NCBI RefSeq assembly: GCF_000335475.2
Contig: NZ_ANAH02000002.1
Location: forward strand, 20,736-84,735
Direction: 5' to 3'
Source of the DNA: Cystobacter fuscus DSM 2262
GTDB lineage: Bacteria > Myxococcota > Myxococcia > Myxococcales > Myxococcaceae
Length of the DNA: 64,000 nucleotides
Both the position numbers and the translations under genes were made by a program. A model generated the notes under the pieces. That model worked only from the letters and a program-made list of their open reading frames with translations. It made no database searches and was not told the DNA's origin. Of the stretch, positions 1-9,344 are shown one piece after another (positions within the stretch are counted from its first letter, which is position 1; every line of letters starts with the position of its first letter).

Positions 1-186
1 AAGTTCGACAAGTGCCTGGACTCGGGTGAGAAGGCCGCGGTGGTGAAGGCCGATCAGGAGGCCGGCTCGAAGGTGGGCGTCACGGGCACCCCGGCGTTCT
101 TCATCAACGGCATCCTGCTGTCGGGCGCCCAGCCGGTCGACGAGTTCAAGAGCATCATCGACAACGAGCTGAAGGCCAAGCAGTAG
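1..186 (+). CDS. DsbA-family thioredoxin-like protein, C-terminal end (partial)
   Basis: The window opens inside a reading frame that ends with a stop at 184-186; 61 codons are visible. The residues GVTGTPAFFING match the segment around the cis-proline (TP) of DsbA/DsbG-type thioredoxin-fold proteins, which act in disulfide exchange in the cell envelope. The helix after it (EFKSIIDNEL) fits the last helix of that fold. The CxxC active site and any signal peptide lie outside the window, so the family is inferred from the tail alone. The next gene starts 9 bases after the stop and is probably co-transcribed. Confidence 0.75.
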   Translation, partial: KFDKCLDSGEKAAVVKADQEAGSKVGVTGTPAFFINGILLSGAQPVDEFKSIIDNELKAKQ

Positions 187-195
187 GGAGTCCGC

Positions 196-1476
196 GTGGC
201 GGCTCGTCCCAAGGCCTCGCTTCGTCCAGGGCAGGGCGGTGAGCCGGCGGTGCTCGAGTTGGAGCGCCCGCTCGCCGCCAGCCTCACGCCGGGCCAACCC
301 CTCGTGGCGCATTTCCACTCGTCCGAGGGGGTGGTGTTGTTGCGCGAGCCCGCCGCCCTGGGCGGCTTCTTCGCCGGCAGCCTCAGCTCGCTGTCCGTGG
401 AGGAGGTGCTCGGCCATGTCGTCTCCGGCATCCGCAGCGGCCAGCTCACCCTCCAGAACGGTCCGGTGCAGCGCACCGTCACCTTCCGGGACGGCCAGCC
501 CACCTTCGCCGTCTCCAGCGTGCACCACGAGCGGTTGGGCTCCGTGGTGGTGCAGCTGGGGCTCGTCACGCCCGAGCAGCTCCACCTCGCGCTCGGCAAG
601 GTGACGCCCTCGCTGCGCATCGGCGCGGTGCTCACCCGCGAGGGCTTCCTGTCCGAGGCCAACCTCTACAGCGCCATGACGTACCTGGTGCGCGAGGTGA
701 TGCTCAACCTCTTCGAGATGGCCGAGGGCAGCTTCCTCTTCCTCGAGGGGCGTCAGCCTCCGGGAGATCAGGTGAAGCTCCAGGAGCGCACGAGGGATCT
801 GGTCATCCAGGGCCTCAAGCGGGGCGAGGCGGTGGCGCGGCTGCGCCGGCGCTTCCCGGATGAGCTGATGGTCACCACCGGTGCCGAGGCGCCTCCTCCC
901 GGAGAGGAGTCGCTCTTCGCCCAGGCGGCCCCTGGCACCTCGCTGGGCGCGCTGCGCTCCTTCTGGGAGGGCAGCCTCTTTTCCTTCCTCACCTGGGTGG
1001 AGGAGCGCATGCGCGATGGCGCGCTCGTCATCCAGCTCAGGACGACCGTGCCGGCCGTGGCGCCCGTGGCGCCCATGCCCCGGCGGGCCTCGGGCACCTT
1101 CGCGGCGATTCCCCCGCCCGTGGTGGCCCCCATGAGCCCCGAGGAGCGCTTCAACTCGCTGCTCGCGCAGATCCACACCGCCATCCGCCTCGCGGGTGCG
1201 AACCCGGACCTGCTGCGCGGCTTCCTCGAGTCGCCCCAGCCCGGGCTGGAGGCGGCCTACGAGGGCGTGACGCTCGGGCCGGATGGTCGCCTGGACGTGG
1301 AGCGCATCCGGAGCAACGTCTCCAGTGGTGGAGAGGCGCTCGCGCGCGCCATGACGCTCGAGGCGCTCGATGCCTTCGTGTCCTACGCGCTCTTCTCCGC
1401 GCGCAACGTGCTGCCCGGAGAGATGTCCGAGCGGCTCTACCGCGGCTACCGCGACCTGCAAGAGGGACTGTCATGA
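196..1476 (+). CDS. DUF4388 (PATAN-like) domain protein
   Basis: A 426-residue protein read from a GTG start preceded by AGGGAG. Residues about 60-200 look like the DUF4388/PATAN module common in myxobacteria and other deltaproteobacteria: an early [11 protein letters not shown] segment, then QLTLQNG and [10 protein letters not shown], followed by helices. Residues 285-310 are a Pro/Ala/Val linker and the rest is helical. There is no signal peptide or membrane segment, so it is probably cytoplasmic. DUF4388 proteins are usually linked to signalling or gliding regulation, but nothing here fixes a partner. The stop overlaps the start of pyrF as ATGA, which suggests translational coupling. Confidence 0.75.
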   Translation: MAARPKASLRPGQGGEPAVLELERPLAASLTPGQPLVAHFHSSEGVVLLREPAALGGFFAGSLSSLSVEEVLGHVVSGIRSGQLTLQNGPVQRTVTFRDGQPTFAVSSVHHERLGSVVVQLGLVTPEQLHLALGKVTPSLRIGAVLTREGFLSEANLYSAMTYLVREVMLNLFEMAEGSFLFLEGRQPPGDQVKLQERTRDLVIQGLKRGEAVARLRRRFPDELMVTTGAEAPPPGEESLFAQAAPGTSLGALRSFWEGSLFSFLTWVEERMRDGALVIQLRTTVPAVAPVAPMPRRASGTFAAIPPPVVAPMSPEERFNSLLAQIHTAIRLAGANPDLLRGFLESPQPGLEAAYEGVTLGPDGRLDVERIRSNVSSGGEALARAMTLEALDAFVSYALFSARNVLPGEMSERLYRGYRDLQEGLS

Positions 1477-2198
1477 CGGAGGTACTCCCCGCGCGGGAGC
1501 GGATCGCGCTCGCCGCGGATCTCCCCCTGGACGAGGGCCTGCGCCTCTATGAGCGCGTGGCGCCCCACGTGGGCTACGCCAAGGTGGGTCTGTCGCTCTT
1601 CGTGGAGCATGGGCCCCCGGCCGTGGCGGCCTTCCAGCGCCTGGGCGCGCGCATCTTCCTCGATCTGAAGCTGCACGACATCCCCAACACCGTGGAGCTG
1701 GCGGCCGCGCGCGCCGGAGCGCTCGGCGTGTCGCTGCTCACCGTGCACGCGGCCGGAGGCGAGAGCATGCTGCGCGCCGCGGTGAAGGGCGCGCGCGAGG
1801 GGGCTCTCGCCAAGGGACACGCGGCGCCCCGGGTGCTCGCGGTGACGGTGCTCACCTCCCTGTCCGCAGAGGAGGTGGCGGCGGTGGGCCTGCCCGGCAC
1901 GCCCGAGGAGGCGGCGCTGCGGCTGGCGCGGCTGGCCGTGGGCGCGGGGGTGGACGGGCTCGTGTGCTCGCCCCGCGAGGCCGCCGCCTTCCGCCGCGAG
2001 CTCGGGCCCACGCCCTTCCTGTGTACCCCCGGCATCCGCCCCGCGGGCGCGGCCGCGGGGGACCAGAGCCGCGCGGAGACGCCCGCCTTCGCCCGGCGCG
2101 CGGGGGCGGATCTGCTCGTGGTGGGCCGCCCCATCCACACCGCCCCCGAGCCGCTGGCGGCCGCGCGCGCCATCGCCGAGGAAGTTTCCTCCGCCTGA
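1473..2198 (+). CDS. pyrF: orotidine 5'-phosphate decarboxylase
   Basis: A 241-residue protein of normal size for the short bacterial PyrF group. It catalyses the last step of de novo UMP synthesis, decarboxylation of OMP. The family signature [10 protein letters not shown], carrying the catalytic Asp-Lys pair, is at about residues 64-73. An early [10 protein letters not shown] substrate-side segment and a late TPGIRPAG phosphate-binding segment are also present, as expected for the TIM barrel. The ATG overlaps the previous stop as ATGA. The enzyme is soluble. Linkage to the DUF4388 gene is positional only. Confidence 0.96.
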   Translation: MTEVLPARERIALAADLPLDEGLRLYERVAPHVGYAKVGLSLFVEHGPPAVAAFQRLGARIFLDLKLHDIPNTVELAAARAGALGVSLLTVHAAGGESMLRAAVKGAREGALAKGHAAPRVLAVTVLTSLSAEEVAAVGLPGTPEEAALRLARLAVGAGVDGLVCSPREAAAFRRELGPTPFLCTPGIRPAGAAAGDQSRAETPAFARRAGADLLVVGRPIHTAPEPLAAARAIAEEVSSA

Positions 2199-2290
2199 CA
2201 TCTCGCGGGGGCCCTCCCTTTCATCCCCCTGGCCGCTTCCGCTCCCCGTCCCCAGCTTGTGTCCCAGGCTATCCGGCCAGGGGAGAAGAC

Positions 2291-2902
2291 ATGGACGCAA
2301 GGCGGTTGTTGGGGTGGGGCCTGGTCGCACTCTGCACGGCGTGCAGCGGGGCGAAGCAGGCGGTGCGGGCGTCGTCCGATGAGGCGGTGGGCGGTTCGGG
2401 TCCCGTGGCGGAGCGCTCCCAGGGGTCGCAGCTGCCGCCGGAGTCCCGGCGCTACGTGGATCAGACCCTGGGCTTCGAGCTGACCCAGCCGGGCGGCGAC
2501 TGGCTCCTGGATGAGACGGACGAGCAGACGCCCGAGGGGCTCGCCATTCCCGTCGTCCTGCGCCACCGCACGAGCGGTGCCCAGGTGGTGTTGCAGGTGG
2601 CGCCCGCGGTGGCCTCGCCCATCCAGTTCGCCGAGCGGCTGACGCTGGGACTACGCAGCCAGCCCGGCTTCGTCACCAGCGATCCGGAGCCGCTGCCCCT
2701 GTCCGACAGCGCCGTCGGCTTCCAGTTCGCCGTGGGTGACAACGTGCGCGGCCGCGTGGTGGTGCGCGACGGCAGCGAGGGCCACGTCTTCATGATGCTC
2801 GCCACGTGGCCGTCGGCCGCGCCGGACGACGTGCCCGAGACGGTGAACACCCTCTTCGAGAGTGTTCACCCGCTGCCCGTGGAGGTGCCCGAGCAGCTCT
2901 GA
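2291..2902 (+). CDS. putative lipoprotein of unknown function
   Basis: A 203-residue protein starting at an ATG preceded by GGGAGAAG. The N-terminus has a short basic region, a hydrophobic stretch and a cysteine in LCTACSG, a relaxed lipobox as often seen in myxobacteria, so it is probably an envelope lipoprotein. The mature part after a Ser/Gly-rich linker starts near YVDQTLGFELTQP and resembles the compact alpha/beta modules that describe a fitted or denatured substrate domain, but I do not recognise a named family. It is 92 bases downstream of pyrF and converges with pepA. Confidence 0.6.
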   Translation: MDARRLLGWGLVALCTACSGAKQAVRASSDEAVGGSGPVAERSQGSQLPPESRRYVDQTLGFELTQPGGDWLLDETDEQTPEGLAIPVVLRHRTSGAQVVLQVAPAVASPIQFAERLTLGLRSQPGFVTSDPEPLPLSDSAVGFQFAVGDNVRGRVVVRDGSEGHVFMMLATWPSAAPDDVPETVNTLFESVHPLPVEVPEQL

Positions 2903-2912
2903 GTCCGGGACT

Positions 2913-4508
2913 TCAGCTCCGGGCGCGCCCGCCACGCGCGGGCTTCGCCTTGGGAGCCGGAGCCGTGGGGGCCTGCGTGGCCTCGCTGCCCTCGAGCTGC
3001 GCGGCGCGGCGCCGCACGTACTCCACGAGCGTGCGCACGCCCACGCCCGTGGCGCCCTTGCCGTTGTAGCCGCGCTCCTTGGGGCTGATGGAGGGGCCGG
3101 CGATGTCCAGGTGCACCCACGGCGTCTCCCCGACGAACTCCTTGAGGAAGAGCGCCGCGTTGGTGGCGCCGCCCCAGCGCTCGCCCGAGTTCTTCATGTC
3201 GGCGATCTCCGAGCGCAGCGCGTCCTTCTGCAGCTCCGTCACCGGCATGCGCCACATCTCCTCGCCCGCCGCGCGCGCCGACTCCAGCACCTCGTTCACC
3301 GTCGCGTCGTGGTCGCCGAACGCGCCCGTGAGGTAGTGGCCGAGCGCCACCATGCACGCGCCGGTGAGCGTGGCCAGATCGATGAGCGCCGCGGGCTTGT
3401 GCTCGGTGGCCCAGGTGATGATGTCGCCGAGCACCAGGCGGCCCTCGGCGTCCGTGTTCGTCACCTCCACCGTCTTGCCCGAGCGCGACACGAGCACGTC
3501 GCTCGGCCGGTAGGCGGTGCCAGACGGCATGTTCTCGCACGCGCCGATGAAGGCGTGCACGGGGAAGGGGGGCTTCATCGCGGCGATGACCTTCATGGCC
3601 CCGAGCACCGCGGCCGAGCCGGCCATGTCCGTCTTCATGTCCACCATGGAGTCGGAGGGCTTGAGCGACAGGCCGCCGGAGTCGAAGGTGATGGCCTTGC
3701 CCACCAGCGCCAGGGGGGCCTGCTTCGCGTGCCGGGCGTTCTTCGGCGTGTACTCGATGTGGATGAGCTGGGGCTCGTTCACGCTGCCCCGCGCCACCGC
3801 GAGGAACATCCCCATCTTCAACCGCTCGATCTCCTTGCGCCCGCCCACGCTCGCCTTGAGGCCTCCCTGGCGCGCCATCTCCTGCGCCGCGCGGGCCAGC
3901 CGCTCGGGGTTGACGACGTTGGGCGGCTCGTTGATGAGATCCCTCGCCCAGTTGGTGGCCTCGGCCACGCGCTGCGCGAGCGCCACCGTCTGCTCGAGCT
4001 CCTTCGTCTTCTCCCCCTCGGCGAGCGCCAGCTTCACCGTGGTCAGCCGGGGCGCGTTCTTCTCCTCGCGGGCCGAGGACTTGTAGTTCTCGAAGCGGTA
4101 GGTGCCCAGCTCCAGGCCCTCCACCACGGCGCGCACGCTGGCCGTGGCGTCCTGCCCTCCGGGCAGCGCGAACACCAGCGAGCGCACCTTGAGCCGCTGG
4201 GCCGTCTTCGCGGCGCGGCCCGCCGTCAGGCGCAACACCTCGGGGGTGAACCGGGCACGCGGGCCCAGGCCGAGCAGCAGCACGCGCTCCGCCTCGAACT
4301 TGCCGAGCGTGTGCATCACGAAGGTCTGCTCGCTCTTGCCCTTGAAGCCCTCCTGGGTGGCGGCCGGCAGCAGCCGGGCCTCGAGCGCGGCGTGGGCCTG
4401 GGCGAGCAGGCCGGGCGAGCCTTCCCCGGTCTCGCCTTCGAAGAGGGGAATCACGAGCAGCTCACCGCTCGCGCGGGCGAGTTCGCCGGAGATGAAACTG
4501 AAATTCAT
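2913..4508 (-). CDS. pepA: leucyl aminopeptidase (M17 family)
   Basis: A 531-residue protein with an AGGAG ribosome site upstream of the ATG. The M17 signature NTDAEGRLVL lies near residue 348, and the metal-binding segment around VGKAITFDSGGLS precedes it, so the two-metal catalytic domain is complete. The less conserved N-terminal domain (residues 1-170) is also present. M17 enzymes are cytoplasmic hexamers that remove N-terminal residues, preferably leucine, from peptides. The C-terminal 35 residues are a Pro/Ala/Lys/Arg-rich tail beyond the usual end. A longer upstream reading frame exists, but family alignment begins at MNFSFIS. Confidence 0.95.
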   Translation of the reverse strand: MNFSFISGELARASGELLVIPLFEGETGEGSPGLLAQAHAALEARLLPAATQEGFKGKSEQTFVMHTLGKFEAERVLLLGLGPRARFTPEVLRLTAGRAAKTAQRLKVRSLVFALPGGQDATASVRAVVEGLELGTYRFENYKSSAREEKNAPRLTTVKLALAEGEKTKELEQTVALAQRVAEATNWARDLINEPPNVVNPERLARAAQEMARQGGLKASVGGRKEIERLKMGMFLAVARGSVNEPQLIHIEYTPKNARHAKQAPLALVGKAITFDSGGLSLKPSDSMVDMKTDMAGSAAVLGAMKVIAAMKPPFPVHAFIGACENMPSGTAYRPSDVLVSRSGKTVEVTNTDAEGRLVLGDIITWATEHKPAALIDLATLTGACMVALGHYLTGAFGDHDATVNEVLESARAAGEEMWRMPVTELQKDALRSEIADMKNSGERWGGATNAALFLKEFVGETPWVHLDIAGPSISPKERGYNGKGATGVGVRTLVEYVRRRAAQLEGSEATQAPTAPAPKAKPARGGRARS

Positions 4509-4625
4509 GCGGGGGGACAGCTCCTGAAGAAGGGGCGCGGGACTGTATCGCCCGGAATGTTTCAAGCAAGAAGGGTCGATCACTCCCGCGTTGCATTGCC
4601 CCGTGCGGCTGACTAGGTCCTGCCC

Positions 4626-5519
4626 ATGCCTTCGCTGTTGCTCCACCTCACGGCCATCGAGCGGCTGGCCGCCAACCCCGGCGAGCTGCCCGAGGACTTC
4701 ATCCGCGCGCTCTCCGAGGATCTGGCCTACGCGCGCTTCGGCGCCGCCCTGCCGGACCTGCCCCTGTGCGAGGGGCTCGTCGGGGGGCTGGGCGCCCACT
4801 TCTCCGGGCGGGACTGGCCCCCCTTCGCGCGCATGTTCCACGAGCGCGCCCCGGTGGCCCTGGGCCTGAAGATGGCCGAGCTGGTGGCCGCCGGCGCCCT
4901 GGTGGGCACCGAGGCCGGGCTCGCGATCCTCGCCGGCTACTTCACCCACCTGTGCCTGGATCGCGCGCTCCACCCCCGGGTGGATGAGCTGGTGCTACGC
5001 CACCGGCGCCGGGGCGAGCACGCGCTCGTCGCCCACCGGCAGATAGAATGGACCCAGACGCTCTTCTACCTGCGCGAGCTGCATGGGGCGGACCTCATGG
5101 GCAGTCCGCGCCTGCGCTCGCGCTTCCAGGTGACCAAGAGCGCGGGCATGCCGCTCAAGGGCATCGGCCGGGGCATCTACGAGCTGGTGCGGCTCGCCTC
5201 CCAGGAGACGCTGCAGCAGGCGCCCACCAAGGCCGAGCTGGACGGGTGGGTGCGCGGCCTGTACCTGGGCGGGCTCTACCTCTCCAGTCCCCTGGGCCGC
5301 ATGCGCGCCCTGCCGGCCTGGTCCCAGTTGAGCTTCCAGGAGCTCTACCGCAACGACTCCTTCGACTTCGCCGCCGAGGTGGAGCGCGCCGTAGAGCAGT
5401 CGCGCGCGGTGCTGCGGCGGCTGTTGGCCTTCATGGCCCGGGGCATTTTCACTCCCCGTGCCCGCTCGCGCTTCCTCTCCGAGTTCCCAGAAGGCAACAT
5501 CGGCGCGCGCGCCGCCTAG
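4626..5519 (+). CDS. zinc-dependent phospholipase C-like protein
   Basis: A 297-residue protein. It begins MPSLLLHLTAIERLA and has spaced histidines and acidic residues, with GYFTHLCLDRALHP near residue 105. This resembles the PF00882-type zinc-dependent phospholipase C or S1/P1-like helical fold found in many uncharacterised bacterial proteins. There is no signal peptide, unlike secreted bacterial phospholipases, so a lipase role is only an inference from the fold. It lies divergent from pepA with about 117 bases between the starts. Confidence 0.65.
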   Translation: MPSLLLHLTAIERLAANPGELPEDFIRALSEDLAYARFGAALPDLPLCEGLVGGLGAHFSGRDWPPFARMFHERAPVALGLKMAELVAAGALVGTEAGLAILAGYFTHLCLDRALHPRVDELVLRHRRRGEHALVAHRQIEWTQTLFYLRELHGADLMGSPRLRSRFQVTKSAGMPLKGIGRGIYELVRLASQETLQQAPTKAELDGWVRGLYLGGLYLSSPLGRMRALPAWSQLSFQELYRNDSFDFAAEVERAVEQSRAVLRRLLAFMARGIFTPRARSRFLSEFPEGNIGARAA

Positions 5520-5632
5520 GGAGAGCCCCCCGACCTTGTCCCACGGTAGGGGGCAGACGGCCGATCGAGCCCGAATCCCGGGGGGAATGCTCCTATCCGA
5601 ACGTCAAGGGGGCCCCTATCCTCTTTTTGGGT

Positions 5633-6409
5633 ATGACGCTTCTCCTCTTGATCGCAGCGGGTGTGTTCGCGGGCACCATGGGTTCACTCCTGGGGGTCGG
5701 AGGAGGTGTCATCCTGGTTCCAACGCTCGTCCTGGGGTTCAAGGTGCCGCTGGAGGACGCGGTGCCGGCGAGCCTGATGTGCGTGGTGGCCAGCTCCTGT
5801 GGCGCGTCGGCGCGCTATGTGGAGCGGCGGCTGAGTGACATCCGCCTGGGGCTGACGCTGGAGCTGGCCACGGTGACGGGCGCCATCGTCGGCGGGCTGG
5901 TGGCGAGCCTGGTGGCTCCCGCCTGGGTCGCCCTGGTGTTCGGCCTCTTCACGCTCTACGTGTCGGCGCAGATGCTGCTGGCGCGCGCGGCTCAGGAGCA
6001 GGGGCTCGACGACTACGAGCCCACCAACTATCCGCTGGGCATCTCCGGCTCGTTCGTGGCCGGGGGCCTGTCGGCGCTGCTGGGCGTGGGCGGTGGTCCA
6101 CTCAAGGTGCCGCTGATGAACCACGGCATGCGCGTGCCCTTCAAGGTGGCCAGTGCCACGAGCAACCTGATGGTCGGCGTGACGGGGGCCGCGAGCGTGG
6201 CCGCCTACGCCTGGCGCGGACACGTGAACCTCGCGCTGGTGGCGCCGCTGGTGGTGGGGGTGTTGGCGGGCGCCTCGGTGGGCAGTCGGCTCATGCCGCG
6301 CCTGCCCACGGCCGTGCTGCGCCGGATGTTCGCCTGTGTGCTGCTGGTGGTGGCGGCACAGATGCTGTGGAAGGGAGTGGATGGGATATGGCCGAGCGTG
6401 GCGAGGTGA
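5633..6409 (+). CDS. TauE/SafE family sulfite/anion exporter-like membrane protein
   Basis: A 258-residue integral membrane protein. The start chosen is the ATG before LLLLIAAGVFAG; a frame continues upstream but has no membrane-protein character. Two related halves each carry the glycine-rich LLGVGGG motif (near residues 20 and 148), the hallmark of TauE/SafE (DUF81) transporters. About eight hydrophobic segments are visible. Members export sulfite, sulfoacetate or other organosulfur anions; the substrate here is unknown. The next gene, a DUF1634 protein, overlaps its end, a pairing that recurs with this transporter family and suggests a two-protein unit. Confidence 0.88.
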   Translation: MTLLLLIAAGVFAGTMGSLLGVGGGVILVPTLVLGFKVPLEDAVPASLMCVVASSCGASARYVERRLSDIRLGLTLELATVTGAIVGGLVASLVAPAWVALVFGLFTLYVSAQMLLARAAQEQGLDDYEPTNYPLGISGSFVAGGLSALLGVGGGPLKVPLMNHGMRVPFKVASATSNLMVGVTGAASVAAYAWRGHVNLALVAPLVVGVLAGASVGSRLMPRLPTAVLRRMFACVLLVVAAQMLWKGVDGIWPSVAR

Positions 6410-6834
6410 TGACGAAGAATGTGTCCGTGCCCGTGGCGCAGTGGGTTCCCCAGGAGGTGCCCCAGCGAGTCATCTCGGGCTCCTTCCCGGTGGTGCCCCA
6501 TGTTCCCGCCACCACCCCCACCCCCGAGCACATCGCGCGCGCGGAGGCCGGGGAGCGGTGGATCTCCCGGCTCCTCCGGGGGGGCGCCGCCTGCAGTGGC
6601 GCGCTCTTCCTGACGTCCCTGGCGCTCGAGTCCCTGCCGGACAGCGAGCCCGTGCACGTGGCCATCGACGTGCTGCGCAAGGGCGCCGCGTCCGCGCTGC
6701 TGGTGACCCCGGTGGTGCGCCTGGTGGTGGCGGGCACCACGCTCGGCATCCGCGGCGAGTGGCGTTACGCCGCCTACGCCGCCGGGGTATTGGGCCTGCT
6801 CGCGGTGGCGGTGGGGGCCGGCTTCCACGCCTGA
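6388..6834 (+). CDS. DUF1634 family membrane protein
   Basis: A protein of about 148 residues if started at ATG 6388; a second candidate, ATG 6409, gives a TGATG overlap with the transporter stop. After a hydrophilic N-terminus come three hydrophobic segments: around LLRGGAACSGALFLTSLAL, then GAASALLVTPVVRLVVAG, then YAAYAAGVLGLLAVAVG. This three-helix layout with the central LLVTPVVRL motif is typical of DUF1634, whose members sit beside TauE/SafE transporters. The likely role is an accessory subunit in the inner membrane. The function of the family is not established. Confidence 0.82.
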   Translation: MAERGEVMTKNVSVPVAQWVPQEVPQRVISGSFPVVPHVPATTPTPEHIARAEAGERWISRLLRGGAACSGALFLTSLALESLPDSEPVHVAIDVLRKGAASALLVTPVVRLVVAGTTLGIRGEWRYAAYAAGVLGLLAVAVGAGFHA

Positions 6835-6852
6835 GCCCCGGCGCCTGGGCGC

Positions 6853-8091
6853 TCAGTCGACGAGCGCTTGATAGACGAGCTGGCGCAGCTGCGAGCGCAG
6901 GGGGTAGGCACTCGACGGCATGAGCTGGGTCATGAGGACCACGGTCAGGTGCTCGGCCGGGTCGACCCAGAACGCGGTGCTCGCCATGCCGCCCCAGTGG
7001 TACTCGCCCACGCTCGTGGGCGTGCGGTAGGCCACCGGATTGTCGACCACGGCGAAGCCGAGCCCGAAGCCGACTCCGTCGAACCGGGTCTCGGCGAACA
7101 GCGGCCGACCAAAGGTGGCCAGGTCCGCCTTCCCCGGCAAGTGGTTCTGGGTCATGTAGCGCACGGTCCTCGGGGACAGCAGGCGCGCGCCGTCGAGCTC
7201 TCCGCCCCGCAGGAGCATCCAGGTGAAGCGCGTGTAGTCGCGCGTCGTCGACACCAGCCCGCCTCCGCCCGACAGCCACACCGGAGGCCGCATCACCTCC
7301 TGGCCGATCGCGTCGATGCGCGCGGTGCCCGGGGCTCCGGGCGCGCGGGTGTACAGCGCCGCCAGACGATGCCGCTGGGTCTCGGGACACCAGAAGGCGG
7401 TGTCCGTCATCCCGAGCGGCTTGAGGATGCGTTCGGAGAAGAAGGTGTCGAGCGACTGGCCGGAGACGACCTCGACGAACCGGCCGAGCACGTCCGTGGC
7501 CACCGAGTAGTTCCACTCCGCCCCGGGCTGGAACGCGAGCGGCAGCTTCGCCCACCCGCGCACGCGCGTGGCGAGATCGGCGCTGCCCATGTCGGCTTCC
7601 TGGAGCCGGTAGAGCTCGTCGGTGACGTGCGTGCGGTGGAAGCCGTACGTCAGCCCCGCGGTATGGGTGAGCAGGTGCCACACGCGGATGGGCTCCGTCG
7701 CGGGCACGGTGACGGGTCTGGCCGCGGGCCCTCCGGTGTAGACGCGCGGCTCGGCGAACTCGGGCAGCCAGCGGCTGACGGGATCGGACAGCTCGAAGGC
7801 GCCTTCCTCCCAGAGCATCATCGCCGCGACGGAGGTGAGGGGCTTCGTCATGGAGTAGATGCGCCAGAGGGTGTCCGTGCGCACCGGCACGCCCGCCTCC
7901 TTGTCGGCGAGCCCGTGGGACGTCAGGTGCGCGACCTTGCCGCGGCGCGACACCATCACCTGCCAGCCGGCGAGCCGCCCGTCGTCGACGTAGCGGCTGA
8001 AGTGCGTGTCGATGCGCCGCAGCCGCCGCGCGTCCAGGCCCACCTCGCCCGGATCCACGTTGACGCCAAAGCCCATGCTGGAGTCCGTCAT
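6853..8091 (-). CDS. beta-lactamase-family serine hydrolase (esterase-like)
   Basis: A 412-residue protein of the class C beta-lactamase/EstB fold. The SxxK nucleophile motif is SMTK near residue 80, the second motif is the tyrosine in YSVATD, and the third, usually HxG or KTG, appears as HWGG near residue 365. There is no signal peptide, which argues for a cytoplasmic esterase or transacylase rather than a drug-resistance enzyme. The ATG overlaps the stop of the upstream dehydrogenase gene as ATGA, so the two are translated together; a role in ester or polyester metabolism would fit but is inference. Confidence 0.87.
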   Translation of the reverse strand: MTDSSMGFGVNVDPGEVGLDARRLRRIDTHFSRYVDDGRLAGWQVMVSRRGKVAHLTSHGLADKEAGVPVRTDTLWRIYSMTKPLTSVAAMMLWEEGAFELSDPVSRWLPEFAEPRVYTGGPAARPVTVPATEPIRVWHLLTHTAGLTYGFHRTHVTDELYRLQEADMGSADLATRVRGWAKLPLAFQPGAEWNYSVATDVLGRFVEVVSGQSLDTFFSERILKPLGMTDTAFWCPETQRHRLAALYTRAPGAPGTARIDAIGQEVMRPPVWLSGGGGLVSTTRDYTRFTWMLLRGGELDGARLLSPRTVRYMTQNHLPGKADLATFGRPLFAETRFDGVGFGLGFAVVDNPVAYRTPTSVGEYHWGGMASTAFWVDPAEHLTVVLMTQLMPSSAYPLRSQLRQLVYQALVD

Positions 8092-8858
8092 CGCGCCGTC
8101 CACCCGCAGTCCATCATCTGGGCGGCGCCGGTGATGCCGCCCGCCGCGTCCGAGCACAGGAAGGTCGCGTAGGCGGCTACCTCCGAGGGCTCCAGGAGCC
8201 GTTTGACGGCGGCGGGGGCGAGCATGATCTTCTCGATGACGTCCGTCTCGCTCATGTGGTTGACGCGGGCCTGATCGGCGATCTGCTTCTCCACGAGCGG
8301 GGTGCGCACGTAGCTGGGGCACAGGGCGTTGACCGTCACGCCCTTGTCCGCGGCCTCCAGGGCCACCGTCTTCGTGAGCCCCATGAGCCCGTGCTTGGCG
8401 GAGATGTAGGCGGACTTGTACGGCGAGGCCACCACGCCGTGCAGCGAGGAGATGTTGAGGATGCGGCCCCACTTGCGCGCGTACATGAGGGGCAGGGCGT
8501 AGCGGGTGAGGAGGAAGGGCCCCACGAGCATGATGCGGATCATCAGCTCCCACTTGTCCTCGGGGAACTCCTCCACGGGAGACACGTGTTGGAGCCCCGC
8601 GTTGTTCACCAGGATGTCGAGCCGGCCCCACTCCTTCTGCGCCCGCTCGACGAGGAGCCGGCAGTCCTCGCGCGAGGACACGTCGGCCCGCTGCGCGATG
8701 GCGCCCGGGATGCGCCCGGCCACCGCGCGCGCGCCCGCCTCGTCGAGGTCCGAGACCAGCACCCGGACTCCTTGGGCGCCCAGCGCCTCGGCGATCGCCT
8801 GGCCAATTCCACTCGCCGCGCCCGTCACGAGCGCGCACCTGTCCGTCAACGTTCCCAT
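8088..8858 (-). CDS. 3-hydroxybutyrate dehydrogenase (SDR family)
   Basis: A 256-residue short-chain dehydrogenase. The NAD-binding motif TGAASGIG is at residues 11-18, NNAG follows near 87, and the catalytic Ser and Tyr-x3-Lys appear as NISS and YISAK. The stretch LQHVSPVEEFPEDKW and the ending MMDCGWTAR closely match D-3-hydroxybutyrate dehydrogenases, which interconvert 3-hydroxybutyrate and acetoacetate in ketone-body or PHB turnover. The start at 8858 is chosen for AAGGAG 7 bases upstream; an in-frame ATG at 8873 is an alternative. It is translationally coupled to the serine hydrolase downstream. Confidence 0.9.
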   Translation of the reverse strand: MGTLTDRCALVTGAASGIGQAIAEALGAQGVRVLVSDLDEAGARAVAGRIPGAIAQRADVSSREDCRLLVERAQKEWGRLDILVNNAGLQHVSPVEEFPEDKWELMIRIMLVGPFLLTRYALPLMYARKWGRILNISSLHGVVASPYKSAYISAKHGLMGLTKTVALEAADKGVTVNALCPSYVRTPLVEKQIADQARVNHMSETDVIEKIMLAPAAVKRLLEPSEVAAYATFLCSDAAGGITGAAQMMDCGWTAR

Positions 8859-8912
8859 GGGTGCTCCTTGCATGGGGGAATCATCCCCAGTGCGAGGAGC
8901 ACCGACAAGCCC

Positions 8913-8935
8913 GGCCCTCGGGTTTCGCGAGGGCC
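8913..8935. promoter_or_regulatory. GC-rich hairpin in divergent intergenic region
   Basis: Perfect 8-base inverted arms GGCCCTCG and CGAGGGCC with a 7-base loop lie between the dehydrogenase (minus) and the small lipoprotein (plus). On the plus strand it is followed by CTCTTGTCTCTT. No plus-strand gene ends here, so it may be a leader structure or operator rather than a terminator. Confidence 0.4.
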
Positions 8936-8984
8936 CTCTTGTCTCTTGCCGGTATGACGCGAGCGCGCATAAACCCCCGCCCCC

Positions 8985-9344
8985 ATGAACCTGAACAACA
9001 AGTGGCTGTGGATGCTGGGCGTGGTGGGACTGATGGGCTGCGGCGTGAGTTCCCAGTCCGATGCGGTGACCGTGGCGGCTCGGAACTCCTGCGAGGCCTA
9101 CGAGGACTGTGAGCAGATTGGCAGCGGAAAGAAATATGCGAACGCCGACGACTGCATGACGAGGGAGAAGGCCTTCTGGAACAACCTCTGGTCGGTGGAG
9201 GCCTGTGACGAGCACATCAACAGCAAGAACTTCGACTCCTGCCAGGATGCCATCAAGGTTCTGTCGTGTGGCAGCATCGTCGATCAGGCCCTGCTTGTCG
9301 CCGAGAAGTGCCCCCGGAACAAGGTCTGCAGCGGCAATCCGTAA
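8985..9344 (+). CDS. small Cys-rich lipoprotein, DUF6184-like
   Basis: A 119-residue protein with a signal sequence and lipobox ending LMGC near residue 19, so it is probably an envelope lipoprotein. The mature part has paired cysteines in SCEAYEDCEQIGSGKKY, DDCMTREKAFW, EACDEHIN, SCQDAIKVLSC and KCPRNKVC. This cysteine and IGxGKKY pattern resembles the myxobacterial DUF6184 lipoproteins often annotated near natural-product loci; that match is from memory and not verified. A decayed second copy sits at 15273-15492, after a 6-kb block. Confidence 0.7.
   Translation: MNLNNKWLWMLGVVGLMGCGVSSQSDAVTVAARNSCEAYEDCEQIGSGKKYANADDCMTREKAFWNNLWSVEACDEHINSKNFDSCQDAIKVLSCGSIVDQALLVAEKCPRNKVCSGNP

Noticed and set aside
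2862..4616. Long open frame on the strand opposite pepA, and similar long antisense frames across ilvB, leuA, leuC and the kinases
   Set aside because: These are products of high GC and third-position bias. Translations are Arg/His/Gly-rich, without domains or ribosome sites, and they overlap genes with clear motifs.
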